DNA from: Bacteroidales bacterium
GTDB taxonomy: Bacteria; Bacteroidota; Bacteroidia; Bacteroidales; WCHB1-69
NCBI GenBank assembly: GCA_016285615.1
Contig: JAEERB010000009.1
Span: 1 to 33,650 of the forward strand
Length of the DNA stretch: 33,650 nucleotides
Reading direction: 5' to 3'
How positions within the stretch are numbered: position 1 is the first letter of the stretch; every line of letters begins with the position of its first letter. A program made the position numbers and the translations under genes. Positions 7,183-15,256 of the stretch are shown one piece after another. The notes below the pieces were generated by a model, which had not been told where the DNA came from, did no database searches, and saw only the letters and a program-made list of their open reading frames with translations.

Positions 7183-9351
7183 ATGGCAGCAATTGGCGCA
7201 ATCCGCAAACATGGCGTACTTCTGATGGTCATCATCGGTGTCGCATTACTTGCATTTATTCTGGGTGACTTCTCCAAAGTAACCACCTTTTTCTCCAACA
7301 AATACACCATGGGGAAAATCGACAATGAGAGAATTGACAAGGAATACCAGAAAGTTTACGAGCAGAACACGGCTCTTTTCAGACTGTTCTACGAAAAAAG
7401 TTCTTTGGAAGAATCTGAAACCTATCAGGTACATGCTATGACCTGGGATCAGATTTTGGAAGAAAAGGTTTTAGACAAAGAGTTGAAGAAACTGGGTATG
7501 GTTTACACCGATGAGATGGTGGAAAACGTTGCCGCTGAAATCCTGGCTAGTTTAAGAACCCAACAACCCGACCAACTGTTAGCCCGTTTGTTCCAAATGC
7601 TGGCCACCAGCTACGGTGCCGAAAACGCCTACAGCATTCTCTCCAACATCGAATCCTACAAAGATCAGGAAGGTGCCAAGGAATTTTACGATGCTTACAA
7701 GGCTATCGAGCATTTTGCCGTTATGGAAAGAAAAAAACAGAGCTACTATCTGTTGGCCCAAGCCTCTTTGTACTTCTCTGATCCGTTGGCAAAGCAATTC
7801 GCTGCCGACAACAAATCAGCACAAGTTGAGTTGGCTCTCATCAACCCCGGCAACCAAGCTTTCAATGACATTGCCGCTACCGTAAGCGACAAAGAGATGA
7901 AAGACTTCTACAAAGCTCACAAATCACGTTTTGAAAACAAGATTGACAGTCGTGACATCGACGTGGCCATCTTCCCCATTCTTCCCACTCAGGAAGACCT
8001 GAAGACGATTGAGGACACCGTAAGAGCCGCTTACGCACGTTTTGTAGCTGCTCCTTCTATCGCCCACTTCAATGTTAGCGAGATGCTTGGACAGGTTGAC
8101 AGCACCTATTACACAGCTGAAGACATCACCCTTGACGTGCTTGACACGCTCATTTTCCAACGTCCTGTTGGTTCTATGATCGAACCCTTCACCTATCAAG
8201 ACATCGTTTGGTATTTTGGTAAGGTTTACGGTGCTGCTATGCGTCCTGACTCATTGCAGATTGCCTATATGGTTGTAGATTACAAGAATTCACAGAATCC
8301 TACAGGTACCCGCACCAAGAAGGCTGCCAGAAGAGAAGCCGACAGCTTGAAGAACCTGCTCAAGGCTAACCCCAACAGCACGTTCGAAATTCTGCCCAAA
8401 TACATGGCAGGACGTAACGCCAGCGACACCACTCTGTGGATTGAAGAGAAAAACACCTACCGTAATTTATACGATTCATTGTTAGTGCTTCGTGATGGTG
8501 GCGTTTACGTAAATGACGCCGGCGGTGCCTTCATTGTTTACCAAGTACTGCAACGCACCCAGCTGAAAGAGAAACGTCAATTCGCTATCTATCCTTACGA
8601 AATCAAAGCTTCTGACGCTACCGTCAAGAGCATCCGTAATGAAGCCAGCAACTTGGCAGCTTCAGCCACCAGCGACAAAGAACTGGTTGAAAACGCCAAC
8701 CAAAAAGGTATCCAGTTGGTTAACGGCTTTAACGTAACCAGCATGGCCGCCAACGTTGGTCAACTGGGCAACTGCCGCGACATCGTTTCATGGGCCTTCA
8801 ACGACGAAACCAAGGTGGACAACATCTCCGATGTTTACAACCTCAACAACCAAGTGTTTGCCGTTGCTTCTCTCAAAGCCATCCATGAAAAAGGCATTGC
8901 CAAGTTCAAAGACGTGAAGACTGACATTGAGGCTGAACTGACCGCTGAAAAGAAAATCAACATGATTGAAGAAAAGCTGAAAGCTGATGTGGCTACTGGC
9001 AAGAGCATGTCTGACATCGCCATGAAATACGGTTCAGAGGCACGCGACAGCGTCACCTTGGCCTTCGGTATGGAATTCTACCAGAACTCGAATGTTGAAA
9101 ACAACGCCATCGGCAAGATTTTCACCTTGCCCGCAGACAACAAGATCAACGTTGTTTCTGGCAAACAGTCCTTATATCTTGTCAGCGTTCACAACTATCA
9201 GGACGGCACTCCCACTCCCAATCTCTACATGGAGAAAGCAGGTCTGCGTAACATCGTTCTTGGCAGAAGCCGCAACGAAAACGTGCTTCTCCAAGGCTTA
9301 AAGGACAAGATGCCCACTCTGGACAGAAGACATCATTTCTACGTAAAATAA
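7183..9351 (+). CDS. PpiD/SurA-like peptidylprolyl isomerase, inner-membrane anchored
   Basis: The 722-residue protein begins MAAIGAIRKHGVLLMVIIGV, a short cytoplasmic N-terminus with one membrane helix (~11-30, ending LGDF). This is the hallmark of Bacteroidota PpiD-like foldases. A SurA-N-like helical chaperone region follows (~35-260). A parvulin-like region is likely near 340-460 (segment QIAYMVVDYKNS and later GGAFIVYQVLQRTQLKEKRQ). The C-terminal half is again helical, with IEAELTAEKKINMIEEKLKA. The large periplasmic part probably binds unfolded envelope proteins leaving the Sec translocon. Isomerase activity is often weak or lost in this family and cannot be judged here. Single-gene unit with its own promoter and strong terminator. 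Confidence 0.85.
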   Translation: MAAIGAIRKHGVLLMVIIGVALLAFILGDFSKVTTFFSNKYTMGKIDNERIDKEYQKVYEQNTALFRLFYEKSSLEESETYQVHAMTWDQILEEKVLDKELKKLGMVYTDEMVENVAAEILASLRTQQPDQLLARLFQMLATSYGAENAYSILSNIESYKDQEGAKEFYDAYKAIEHFAVMERKKQSYYLLAQASLYFSDPLAKQFAADNKSAQVELALINPGNQAFNDIAATVSDKEMKDFYKAHKSRFENKIDSRDIDVAIFPILPTQEDLKTIEDTVRAAYARFVAAPSIAHFNVSEMLGQVDSTYYTAEDITLDVLDTLIFQRPVGSMIEPFTYQDIVWYFGKVYGAAMRPDSLQIAYMVVDYKNSQNPTGTRTKKAARREADSLKNLLKANPNSTFEILPKYMAGRNASDTTLWIEEKNTYRNLYDSLLVLRDGGVYVNDAGGAFIVYQVLQRTQLKEKRQFAIYPYEIKASDATVKSIRNEASNLAASATSDKELVENANQKGIQLVNGFNVTSMAANVGQLGNCRDIVSWAFNDETKVDNISDVYNLNNQVFAVASLKAIHEKGIAKFKDVKTDIEAELTAEKKINMIEEKLKADVATGKSMSDIAMKYGSEARDSVTLAFGMEFYQNSNVENNAIGKIFTLPADNKINVVSGKQSLYLVSVHNYQDGTPTPNLYMEKAGLRNIVLGRSRNENVLLQGLKDKMPTLDRRHHFYVK

Positions 9352-9370
9352 GAAATCACTCATACCTGAA

Positions 9371-9400
9371 AAAGACCGGTATTTTGCCGGTCTTTTTTTT
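9371..9400 (+). terminator. intrinsic terminator after PpiD-like gene
   Basis: AAAGACCGG pairs perfectly with CCGGTCTTT around the loop TATTTTG, followed by a T run. Confidence 0.9.
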
Positions 9401-9431
9401 ATGTTTTTTGCGGCATATCAAAATTTTAGAT

Positions 9432-9439
9432 TACTTTTG
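9432..9439 (+). promoter_or_regulatory. -7 element TACTTTTG for kdsB
   Basis: TACTTTTG fits TAnnTTTG, 30 bases before the kdsB start codon and directly after a terminator. Confidence 0.6.
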
Positions 9440-9469
9440 TACAGTTTACCGAACCCAAACATCTAACGC

Positions 9470-10198
9470 ATGAAAACCTTCGTTATCATCCCTGCCAGAT
9501 ACGCCTCCACACGATTCCCAGGCAAGCCTCTGGTTCAAATCAACGGCAAGCCCATGATACAACATGTTTACGAAGCCGCGCTGACCTCCGACGCCGACGA
9601 CGTGGTGGTGGCCACTGATGACGAACGTATTCTACAATGCGTGGAGAAATTCGGCGGCAAGGCGGTCATGACCTCCCCACTCCATCCGTCGGGTACCGAC
9701 CGCTGTGGTGAAGTGGCTCAAAGTCTACAACTATCCGAGAATGACGTGGTTATCAACATCCAAGGCGACGAACCCTTCATCACCAAAAACGAAATCAACA
9801 GCTTGGCCGAACTTTTCCAAAATCCGCAAATACAAATTGCCACCCTCATCAAAGAGATTGACAATCCAGACGAAATTAACGACCCCAACAAGGTGAAAGT
9901 CGTCATATCCAAACAGCATAAGGCTATCTATTTCAGTCGTTTGCCCATACCTTACGTGCGCAATGCAGGTACCGTGACACCGCAGTATTACAAACACATT
10001 GGCATTTACGCCTACCGCAAGCAGACATTGGACCAACTGATCAAGTTGCCCGAATCGAGTCTGGAAAAGGCCGAGAAACTGGAACAGCTAAGATGGCTTG
10101 AGAACGGCTTTGAAATATACACCGCCGAAAGCGAATACGAAGGTATTGGTGTAGACACGCCCGATGACCTGACGAGGATTACAATTCACAATGAATAA
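9470..10198 (+). CDS. kdsB: 3-deoxy-manno-octulosonate cytidylyltransferase (CMP-Kdo synthetase)
   Basis: KdsB activates Kdo with CTP to CMP-Kdo in the cytoplasm for the inner core of lipopolysaccharide. The 242-residue protein has full family length and all main motifs: IIPARYASTRFPGKPL at the start for nucleotide binding, VVVATDDERI, HPSGTDRCGEVA, NIQGDEPFI (with the metal-binding aspartate) and ISKQHKAIYFSRLPIPYVR. The C-terminus reads GIGVDTPDDL as usual but then ends R-I-T-I-H-N-E, the last codons of which lie in a heptanucleotide repeat array. The HU/SPOR gene follows after 38 bases, all but the last few of them repeat, so the two are probably co-transcribed. Identification is secure. 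Confidence 0.96.
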   Translation: MKTFVIIPARYASTRFPGKPLVQINGKPMIQHVYEAALTSDADDVVVATDDERILQCVEKFGGKAVMTSPLHPSGTDRCGEVAQSLQLSENDVVINIQGDEPFITKNEINSLAELFQNPQIQIATLIKEIDNPDEINDPNKVKVVISKQHKAIYFSRLPIPYVRNAGTVTPQYYKHIGIYAYRKQTLDQLIKLPESSLEKAEKLEQLRWLENGFEIYTAESEYEGIGVDTPDDLTRITIHNE

Positions 10199-10230
10199 TT
10201 TACAATTAACAATTTATAATTGACAATTAT
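10181..10230. repeat. heptanucleotide repeat array, copy 2
   Basis: Seven 7-base units: acaattc, acaatga, ataattt, acaatta, acaattt, ataattg, acaatta. The array contains the last five sense codons and stop codon of kdsB and fills almost the whole gap to the next gene. Confidence 0.85.
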
Positions 10231-10236
10231 AAGACG

Positions 10237-11556
10237 ATGATTATTAAGCATATAATAGAATTATTAAAGAAAGACGGGGAGGTTTATGTCAACGGGTTAG
10301 GTCTTTTCAAGAAGATATTCCACGAGGCCATGACCGAAGGTGACCAACTTATTCCGCCTCACAACGAAGTAATACTGCAGGAAGATGCCGACGGCAACGG
10401 TTTCGCCCTTATTCTTGCCTTAGCCAACCAAGAGAATATGGATGTGAGAGCGGCAGACGAAGAGGTAAAGAAGTGGACGCTCAGTCTCAAGCAGCGCCTT
10501 CAAAAAAGCGAGAAAGTGGCGTTAGCGGGCTTTGGAACCTTTGCAGAAGAAGATGGCAAGCTTTCTTTCACCAGTGAAGACATTCCCTTTCTAAACACCG
10601 AATTTGAAGGCATGGAGCCTGTTGCCGAGAAGAAACGCGGTCGGAAAAAGAAGATCACAGTTGCGGAAATCTCCACAGCGGCTATCTTCAACCCTGGCCA
10701 ACCCGAAGAAGCTCCTAAGGAAGAACCCACAGCAGAAGAGCCGGCGCCGACAGTTGAAGAGACGGAGACTGTAGTTACAGAGCCCGAAACGGCAACTAAA
10801 GAGACGGTTGTTGAGCCGGAGCCCGTGATTGAAGAGCCAGAAACGCCCAAAGTGGAGACAGAGACAGTGGTTGAAGAGACGGCGGTTGAGCCCGTATCTG
10901 CCGTAGCCGAAACAACTGAAAAAGAGACGGTTGAAGAAGAAAAAGTAGTTGAGACGGAGCAAGAACATGCGCAGCCTGTCGTTGAAGATGAGACGCCAGA
11001 AACAACAGACGTCGAGGTGCCCAAGCCTCCAAAATTCAGAGGAATATTCCTCCTGCTCTCGATTCTCATCATCGGACTTCTTGTTGCAGGCTATCTCTAT
11101 CGCGACAAAATCATGGCCTATTACCACCAGTGGCGCGATTCGAAGGCCGTCATTACAGACACCATTCCAACGACACCTATTGAGCCGATAGACGAAGACA
11201 CCTCGTTGGTTATTGAAGACACGAGCTTTGTTGACACGTTAGTAACGGCAGTTATCGCCACTCCAGAGCAGCCCGAGCCGACGGTTGTCCGCCCTGTCAT
11301 GCCTGCAAGCAGCAACAACGAGATTCCAGAAATCGACTTTGAAGCGGGCAAGTACTACGTCATCGCCGGCAGTTTTGTCACCGCGGGCGAAGCCAAGATG
11401 CACATCAAGCAGCGTCATTTGGAGTCACACAACCCCGTCATTTTGCGCCAAAGCGGCAGTCAGAGGATACGCGTTTGCATAGGAATTTTTACGACCGAAA
11501 GCGAGGCTCAGGCATACGCCGCCTCTGTCAACAGCAAATATTGGGTATTGAAATAA
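10237..11556 (+). CDS. HU-like domain, single-pass membrane, SPOR-domain protein
   Basis: The 439-residue protein has three parts. Residues 1-~130 resemble a tandem pair of HU/CCDC81-like domains (start MIIKHIIELLKKDGEVYVNG, second half beginning VKKWTLSLKQRLQ with a GFGTF turn). A Glu/Thr/Val/Pro-rich linker, ~155-262, is strongly acidic. A membrane helix at ~267-288 (IFLLLSILIIGLLVAGYLY) follows, and a SPOR domain at ~364-439 (KYYVIAGSFVTAGEAKMHI ending YWVLK). SPOR domains bind glycan strands lacking stem peptides at division septa. The layout puts the HU-like part in the cytoplasm and SPOR in the periplasm, which could link nucleoid or cytosolic factors to division-site peptidoglycan; that role is inference. 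It follows kdsB and probably shares its transcript. Confidence 0.85.
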   Translation: MIIKHIIELLKKDGEVYVNGLGLFKKIFHEAMTEGDQLIPPHNEVILQEDADGNGFALILALANQENMDVRAADEEVKKWTLSLKQRLQKSEKVALAGFGTFAEEDGKLSFTSEDIPFLNTEFEGMEPVAEKKRGRKKKITVAEISTAAIFNPGQPEEAPKEEPTAEEPAPTVEETETVVTEPETATKETVVEPEPVIEEPETPKVETETVVEETAVEPVSAVAETTEKETVEEEKVVETEQEHAQPVVEDETPETTDVEVPKPPKFRGIFLLLSILIIGLLVAGYLYRDKIMAYYHQWRDSKAVITDTIPTTPIEPIDEDTSLVIEDTSFVDTLVTAVIATPEQPEPTVVRPVMPASSNNEIPEIDFEAGKYYVIAGSFVTAGEAKMHIKQRHLESHNPVILRQSGSQRIRVCIGIFTTESEAQAYAASVNSKYWVLK

Positions 11557-11635
11557 TTGAACATCAATACATTAACAACAAAAATCAAATAAAGAAATAT
11601 TTTTTCAAAAAGCATTAATTTTCAAAAAAAAAGTG

Positions 11636-11643
11636 TATTTTTG
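11636..11643 (+). promoter_or_regulatory. -7 element TATTTTTG for rpmG operon
   Basis: GTATTTTTGCAA gives a TAnnTTTG match, 45 bases before the rpmG start codon. Confidence 0.65.
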
Positions 11644-11688
11644 CAACCGAAAAATTTACGCTGAATAACAGCCTAAAAACATATCATC

Positions 11689-11877
11689 ATGGCAAAGAAG
11701 AATAAAGAAGCTAGACAACAGGTAATTTTGGAATGCACCGAACAGAAGGCAAGTGGCGTTCCTGGCATGTCGAGATACATTACGACAAAGAACCGCAAAA
11801 ACACTACTGAGAGATTGGAATTAAAGAAATACAATCCCTATTTGAAAAGAGTAACTGTTCATAAAGAAATCAAATAA
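11689..11877 (+). CDS. rpmG: 50S ribosomal protein bL33
   Basis: This 62-residue basic protein reads [20 protein letters not shown] and ends [18 protein letters not shown], the standard bL33 pattern ([10 protein letters not shown], then LELKKYNP). It has a single cysteine, so the zinc-ribbon cysteines are missing and this is the zinc-independent C-minus form. bL33 sits near the E site of the 50S subunit. In many Bacteroidota rpmB (bL28) lies directly upstream; here there is only a promoter and the HU/SPOR gene. The DUF4295 gene follows after 12 bases, so the two form one unit. Confidence 0.95.
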   Translation: MAKKNKEARQQVILECTEQKASGVPGMSRYITTKNRKNTTERLELKKYNPYLKRVTVHKEIK

Positions 11878-11889
11878 AACCGATAAAAA

Positions 11890-12045
11890 ATGGCAAAGAA
11901 AGTTGTTGCAACATTAAAGAAAGAAGGTGGCGTATCTTACACCAGAGTTGTAAAGATGGAACGTTCACCCAAAACTGGGGCCTACACATTCAAAGAAGCT
12001 ATTGTAGAGTCCACTAATATCAAAGACTTTTTATCTAAAAAGTAA
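11890..12045 (+). CDS. DUF4295 small ribosomal protein (bL38-type)
   Basis: This 51-residue lysine-rich protein starts MAKKVVATLKKEGGVSYTRV and ends NIKDFLSKK. The pattern, with KMERSPKTGAYTF in the middle, matches the DUF4295 family, which is restricted to Bacteroidota and placed after rpmG. To my knowledge this family corresponds to the protein named bL38 in the Flavobacterium ribosome structure; I recall this rather than having checked it. The start at 11890 follows an A-rich stretch, 12 bases after rpmG, and the stop at 12043-12045 is followed by a terminator. A structural role in the 50S subunit is the likely function. Confidence 0.85.
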   Translation: MAKKVVATLKKEGGVSYTRVVKMERSPKTGAYTFKEAIVESTNIKDFLSKK

Positions 12046-12071
12046 TATTTTTGTTTTCATGGTAAGAAAGG

Positions 12072-12102
12072 AGCTGGAATGAGAAATCATTTCAGCTTTT
12101 TT
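12072..12102 (+). terminator. intrinsic terminator between DUF4295 gene and ftsY
   Basis: AGCTGGAATGA pairs with TCATTTCAGCT (one G-T pair) around a GAAA loop and is followed by five T. The ftsY promoter starts three bases later. Confidence 0.8.
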
Positions 12103-12104
12103 CG

Positions 12105-12112
12105 TATATTTG
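12105..12112 (+). promoter_or_regulatory. -7 element TATATTTG for ftsY
   Basis: TATATTTG is an exact TAnnTTTG match, 20 bases before the ftsY start codon, which implies a leader of roughly 13-15 bases. Confidence 0.6.
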
Positions 12113-12132
12113 CTCCGTAAGAAAAAATCATC

Positions 12133-13089
12133 ATGGCACTATTTTCATTATTCTCAAAAGAGAAAAAAGAAGAACTCAACAAAGGCTTAGAGAAATCGAA
12201 AGAGAATTTCCTTTCCAAATTGGCGCGCACCGTAGTCGGCAAGAGCAAAGTTGACGACGAAGTGCTCGATCGTCTGGAGGAGGCCTTGGTCACTTCGGAT
12301 GTGGGCGTGGAGACGACGCTCAACATCATCCAACGTATTGAAGGACGAGTTGCCAAGGACAAATATATTGGGAGCGAGCAGTTGAACAGCATTCTGCGCG
12401 AAGAGATCGCCGCGCTGCTCATGGAAAAGGACCATCCTGATTTGGGAGATTTTGAACTTCCGCCGCACGACACGCCATACGTCATTTTAGTTGTGGGTGT
12501 AAACGGCGTGGGCAAAACCACCACCATCGGTAAATTAGCATACCAGTTCAAGAAGAAAGGCTATTCGGTGATACTGGGTGCTGCCGACACCTTTAGAGCC
12601 GCCGCCGTGGACCAGCTGGAGATTTGGGCCAAACGCGCCGACGTCCCCATTGTTGTACAAGCCATGGGCGCTGACCCTGCAGCCGTCGCCTACGACACCG
12701 TGGCATCAGCCATCGCCAAGAAAGCTGATGTGGTCCTCATCGACACGGCTGGCCGTCTGCACAACAAAATCAACCTGATGAACGAGCTGACCAAAATCAA
12801 GAATGTGGTCGCCAAACTGATACCCGACGCTCCGCACGAAGTGATGCTGGTACTGGATGGCTCAACAGGCCAAAATGCCATGGAACAAGCCCGTCAATTT
12901 ACAGCAGCCACAAAAGTCAACTCATTAGCCATCACTAAGTTAGACGGAACAGCCAAAGGTGGTGTGGTCATCGGCATCTCCGACCAATTCAAGATTTCCG
13001 TCAAGTACATCGGCGTAGGCGAAAAAATCGACCAACTGCAAGTATTTGACCGCAAGGAATTCGTTGACTCTTTATTACCCAACAATTAA
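12133..13089 (+). CDS. ftsY: signal recognition particle receptor FtsY
   Basis: FtsY is the SRP receptor GTPase that docks nascent membrane proteins at the Sec translocon. The 318-residue protein is a short form with almost no acidic A domain: the N domain starts near residue 20 and the G domain carries G1 GVNGVGKT (122-129), the insertion-box start [15 protein letters not shown]3 DTAGR (204-208) and G4 TKLDG (268-272), with [12 protein letters not shown] near the end. The amphipathic N-terminal stretch ([15 protein letters not shown]) probably serves as the lipid contact. A promoter lies just upstream. The hydrolase gene begins 5 bases after the stop, so both are on one transcript. Confidence 0.97.
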   Translation: MALFSLFSKEKKEELNKGLEKSKENFLSKLARTVVGKSKVDDEVLDRLEEALVTSDVGVETTLNIIQRIEGRVAKDKYIGSEQLNSILREEIAALLMEKDHPDLGDFELPPHDTPYVILVVGVNGVGKTTTIGKLAYQFKKKGYSVILGAADTFRAAAVDQLEIWAKRADVPIVVQAMGADPAAVAYDTVASAIAKKADVVLIDTAGRLHNKINLMNELTKIKNVVAKLIPDAPHEVMLVLDGSTGQNAMEQARQFTAATKVNSLAITKLDGTAKGGVVIGISDQFKISVKYIGVGEKIDQLQVFDRKEFVDSLLPNN

Positions 13090-13094
13090 CACTT

Positions 13095-14501
13095 ATGAAA
13101 AAGTTCTTTTTGTTGCTGACACTCTGTGCCTGCCTATGGGGATTATCGGCTCAAGAGCATCCCTACGCCCACATCAAAGGCATTTGGGAAGGCAAACTAC
13201 ATATCAGCGATGAATATTCCCTAACGACGGTCATGGTAGTCAAAGAGAACGGCGACTCGGTACATGTCGAGTTGGACAGTCCCGACCAGTACTCCACAGG
13301 CATCCAGCTGTCGGGGTTCTCGTGTGTTGACAGCATCATCAACTTCGCCATAGATCCTTTGAGAATCAAATTTAGCGGTCGTCTGAACGCCAATAGAACC
13401 ATCTCTGGCACATTCACACAAAGCGGCACATCGCTACCCCTCACCATGGCAAAAGTGGAAAACAGAAAGATGTATCTGCGACCGCAAACGCCCAAACTGC
13501 CCTACCCTTACGAAGAGGACTTCATCACACTTGACGCCCAATCGGTTGTGGGCAACTCCAAAGCCAAAGTGTACGGCACGCTGACGTTGCCCCATGGAAC
13601 ACCGAAGGCCACTGCTATCCTGATTTCCGGCTCTGGCTGGCAGGATCGCGACGAGACCATCTATATGCACAAGCCGTTCCTCGTCATTGCCGACCATCTC
13701 ACACGCTTGGGATACGCTGTTTTCCGCTATGACGACCTGCCGCCGGCAGTTTTTGCGCAATGCACCACCTATGATTTCGCCAAAGTGGTAGAATTTATCA
13801 TGGCTGAACTGGCTAAGCATCCGCGACTGGAAGGCAGCCCTATCGGCTTGATAGGCCACAGTGAAGGCGGATTGGTTGCAGCCATGGTCGCCGCACGCAA
13901 CAAAGATGTGGCCTTTGTGGTTTCACTGGCAGGTATGGCCGACAACCTGAAGAACACTTTGCTCTATCAAAACCAATTCGTGTTAGACTCGAACGCCACG
14001 GCTGCACAACGCAAGAACAGCCAGAAACTCAATCAGGGCATCTACGAAATCATGGAGAGCGAGCCGACCATCCAAGCAGCCTCCACCAAATTTATGAAAT
14101 ACATCCAACAGCGCACCGACAAGATGACGCCCGAGCAGATTGAGGCATCGCACCTCACCAAAAAAGAGCAGCTAATTATGTCGCAACAACTGTTCAACCC
14201 TTGGATGTTCAAACTATTCAAAATCAACCCTTCATACTATTTTTCGAAAATCACCTGCCCACTTTATGCACTGAATGGCGAGAAAGACACGCAAGTGTAT
14301 TACAAGACCAACCTTGCCATCATACAGAAATACACCAAAAAGAATCCACAAGTCCAGTGCGAAGCGATACCCAACGTAAACCACCTGTTTCAAACTTGCG
14401 AAACGGGACTTTTTACTGAATACGGAGAGATCTCGCAGACCTTTAATCCTATTGTGTTACAGCAGATATCGTACTGGCTGAACCAAACAATAAACAATTG
14501 A
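13095..14501 (+). CDS. secreted alpha/beta hydrolase (S33/S9-like esterase or peptidase)
   Basis: A signal peptide (residues 1-~20, MKKFFLLLTLCACLWGLSAQ) precedes a ~100-residue beta-rich N-terminal domain and an alpha/beta hydrolase domain from ~150. The nucleophile elbow is GHSEGG with Ser256; Asp398 (NGEKD) and His430 (NVNHLF) complete a credible triad. Homologues of this type, with ISGSGWQDRDETI near the oxyanion region, are generic esterases or serine aminopeptidases and the substrate is unknown. The usual RYDDRGxGxS loop reads RYDDLPPAVF here, an atypical lid or active-site edge. The protein ends Q-T-I-N-N, inside a heptanucleotide array. It is translated from the ftsY transcript (5-base gap). 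Confidence 0.8.
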   Translation: MKKFFLLLTLCACLWGLSAQEHPYAHIKGIWEGKLHISDEYSLTTVMVVKENGDSVHVELDSPDQYSTGIQLSGFSCVDSIINFAIDPLRIKFSGRLNANRTISGTFTQSGTSLPLTMAKVENRKMYLRPQTPKLPYPYEEDFITLDAQSVVGNSKAKVYGTLTLPHGTPKATAILISGSGWQDRDETIYMHKPFLVIADHLTRLGYAVFRYDDLPPAVFAQCTTYDFAKVVEFIMAELAKHPRLEGSPIGLIGHSEGGLVAAMVAARNKDVAFVVSLAGMADNLKNTLLYQNQFVLDSNATAAQRKNSQKLNQGIYEIMESEPTIQAASTKFMKYIQQRTDKMTPEQIEASHLTKKEQLIMSQQLFNPWMFKLFKINPSYYFSKITCPLYALNGEKDTQVYYKTNLAIIQKYTKKNPQVQCEAIPNVNHLFQTCETGLFTEYGEISQTFNPIVLQQISYWLNQTINN

Positions 14502-14556
14502 CAATTAATAATTTACAATGTACAATTATACATTATAAATTATAAATTGCACATTG
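14487..14556. repeat. heptanucleotide repeat array, copy 3 (longest)
   Basis: Ten 7-base units: acaataa, acaattg, acaatta, ataattt, acaatgt, acaatta, tacatta, taaatta, taaattg, cacattg. The array runs from the last codons of the hydrolase gene to 4 bases from the stop of the convergent methyltransferase gene, filling the gap. No separate terminator is seen. Confidence 0.85.
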
Positions 14557-14560
14557 AAAC

Positions 14561-15256
14561 TTACTTGCCAAGCAGAAATACGGCTGGGCGTTTGTGGAAA
14601 TCATATTGGCTTTTTTTCCACTGACCAACCGTCTTTGACACAATGGTTTGTTGAGGTGTTGCGACATCGGCGGCCACGCACAGGATAGTGGCGTGATTGC
14701 ACACTTGTAGCACCGATTCAATCATGTGGTTGTTGCGATAAGGTGTTTCGATAAATATCTGTGTCTGATTGTGTTTATACATCAGTCCCTCGAGTGTGCG
14801 CAGGGCATTTTCGCGGCGGTCGCGCTCGACAGGCAAGTAGCCGTTAAAGGCGAAATTCTGGCCATTGAGCCCGGACGCCATCAACGACATGATGATGGAA
14901 TTAGGTCCCACCAGCGGCACCACGGGAATATTCAGACGATGAGCGGCGGCCACAATCACATGACCGGGGTCGGCCACACAGGGCGTGCCCGCATCGGACA
15001 TAAGACCTACATGTTTCCCTTCCAAACAGGGCTGTAGATATTGCTTGGCATCCACCTCGCGTGTATGCTCATTGAGCAGCATAAAGTTCAGCGTGTCGAT
15101 AGGTTTGCGCATGCCCGCTTTTTTGACAAAGCGGCGACCTGTACGCAGATCTTCTACGATAAAATCATCTATCGTATTGATAATCTCCTCGTTAATAGCA
15201 GGAAAAATGGCGCTAAAGTCATTTTCGCCCAGCGGGGTCGGAATCAGGTATAACAT
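14561..15256 (-). CDS. RsmI-like SAM-dependent methyltransferase (tetrapyrrole methylase fold)
   Basis: The 231-residue protein has the class III methyltransferase layout. It starts LYLIPTPLGE, then VEDLRTGRRFV, and has the signature GLMSDAGTPCVADPG (S87-P92 core), followed by VPLVGPNSIIMSLMASGL and a C-terminal domain with IFIETPYRN. RsmI methylates the 2'-OH of C1402 of 16S rRNA. Bacteroidota often carry two related proteins, a ~280-residue RsmI and a shorter one such as this, so the target is not certain and no gene symbol is given. It overlaps the preceding membrane-protein gene by 38 bases, which implies translational coupling, and is the last gene of the clpC unit. Confidence 0.82.
   Translation of the reverse strand: MLYLIPTPLGENDFSAIFPAINEEIINTIDDFIVEDLRTGRRFVKKAGMRKPIDTLNFMLLNEHTREVDAKQYLQPCLEGKHVGLMSDAGTPCVADPGHVIVAAAHRLNIPVVPLVGPNSIIMSLMASGLNGQNFAFNGYLPVERDRRENALRTLEGLMYKHNQTQIFIETPYRNNHMIESVLQVCNHATILCVAADVATPQQTIVSKTVGQWKKSQYDFHKRPAVFLLGK

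Noticed and set aside
10500..11127. Two long minus-strand frames (190 and 178 codons), one serine/valine-rich and the other arginine-, leucine- and phenylalanine-rich
   Set aside because: They are the reverse reading of the low-complexity Glu/Thr/Val-rich linker of the HU/SPOR protein, which contains few stop codons in any frame.
13700..13800. Possible frameshift or deletion in the hydrolase after RYDD, where RGxGxS is expected
   Set aside because: The frame continues without a break through the nucleophile, Asp and His motifs at normal spacing, so this is a sequence variant and not a broken gene.
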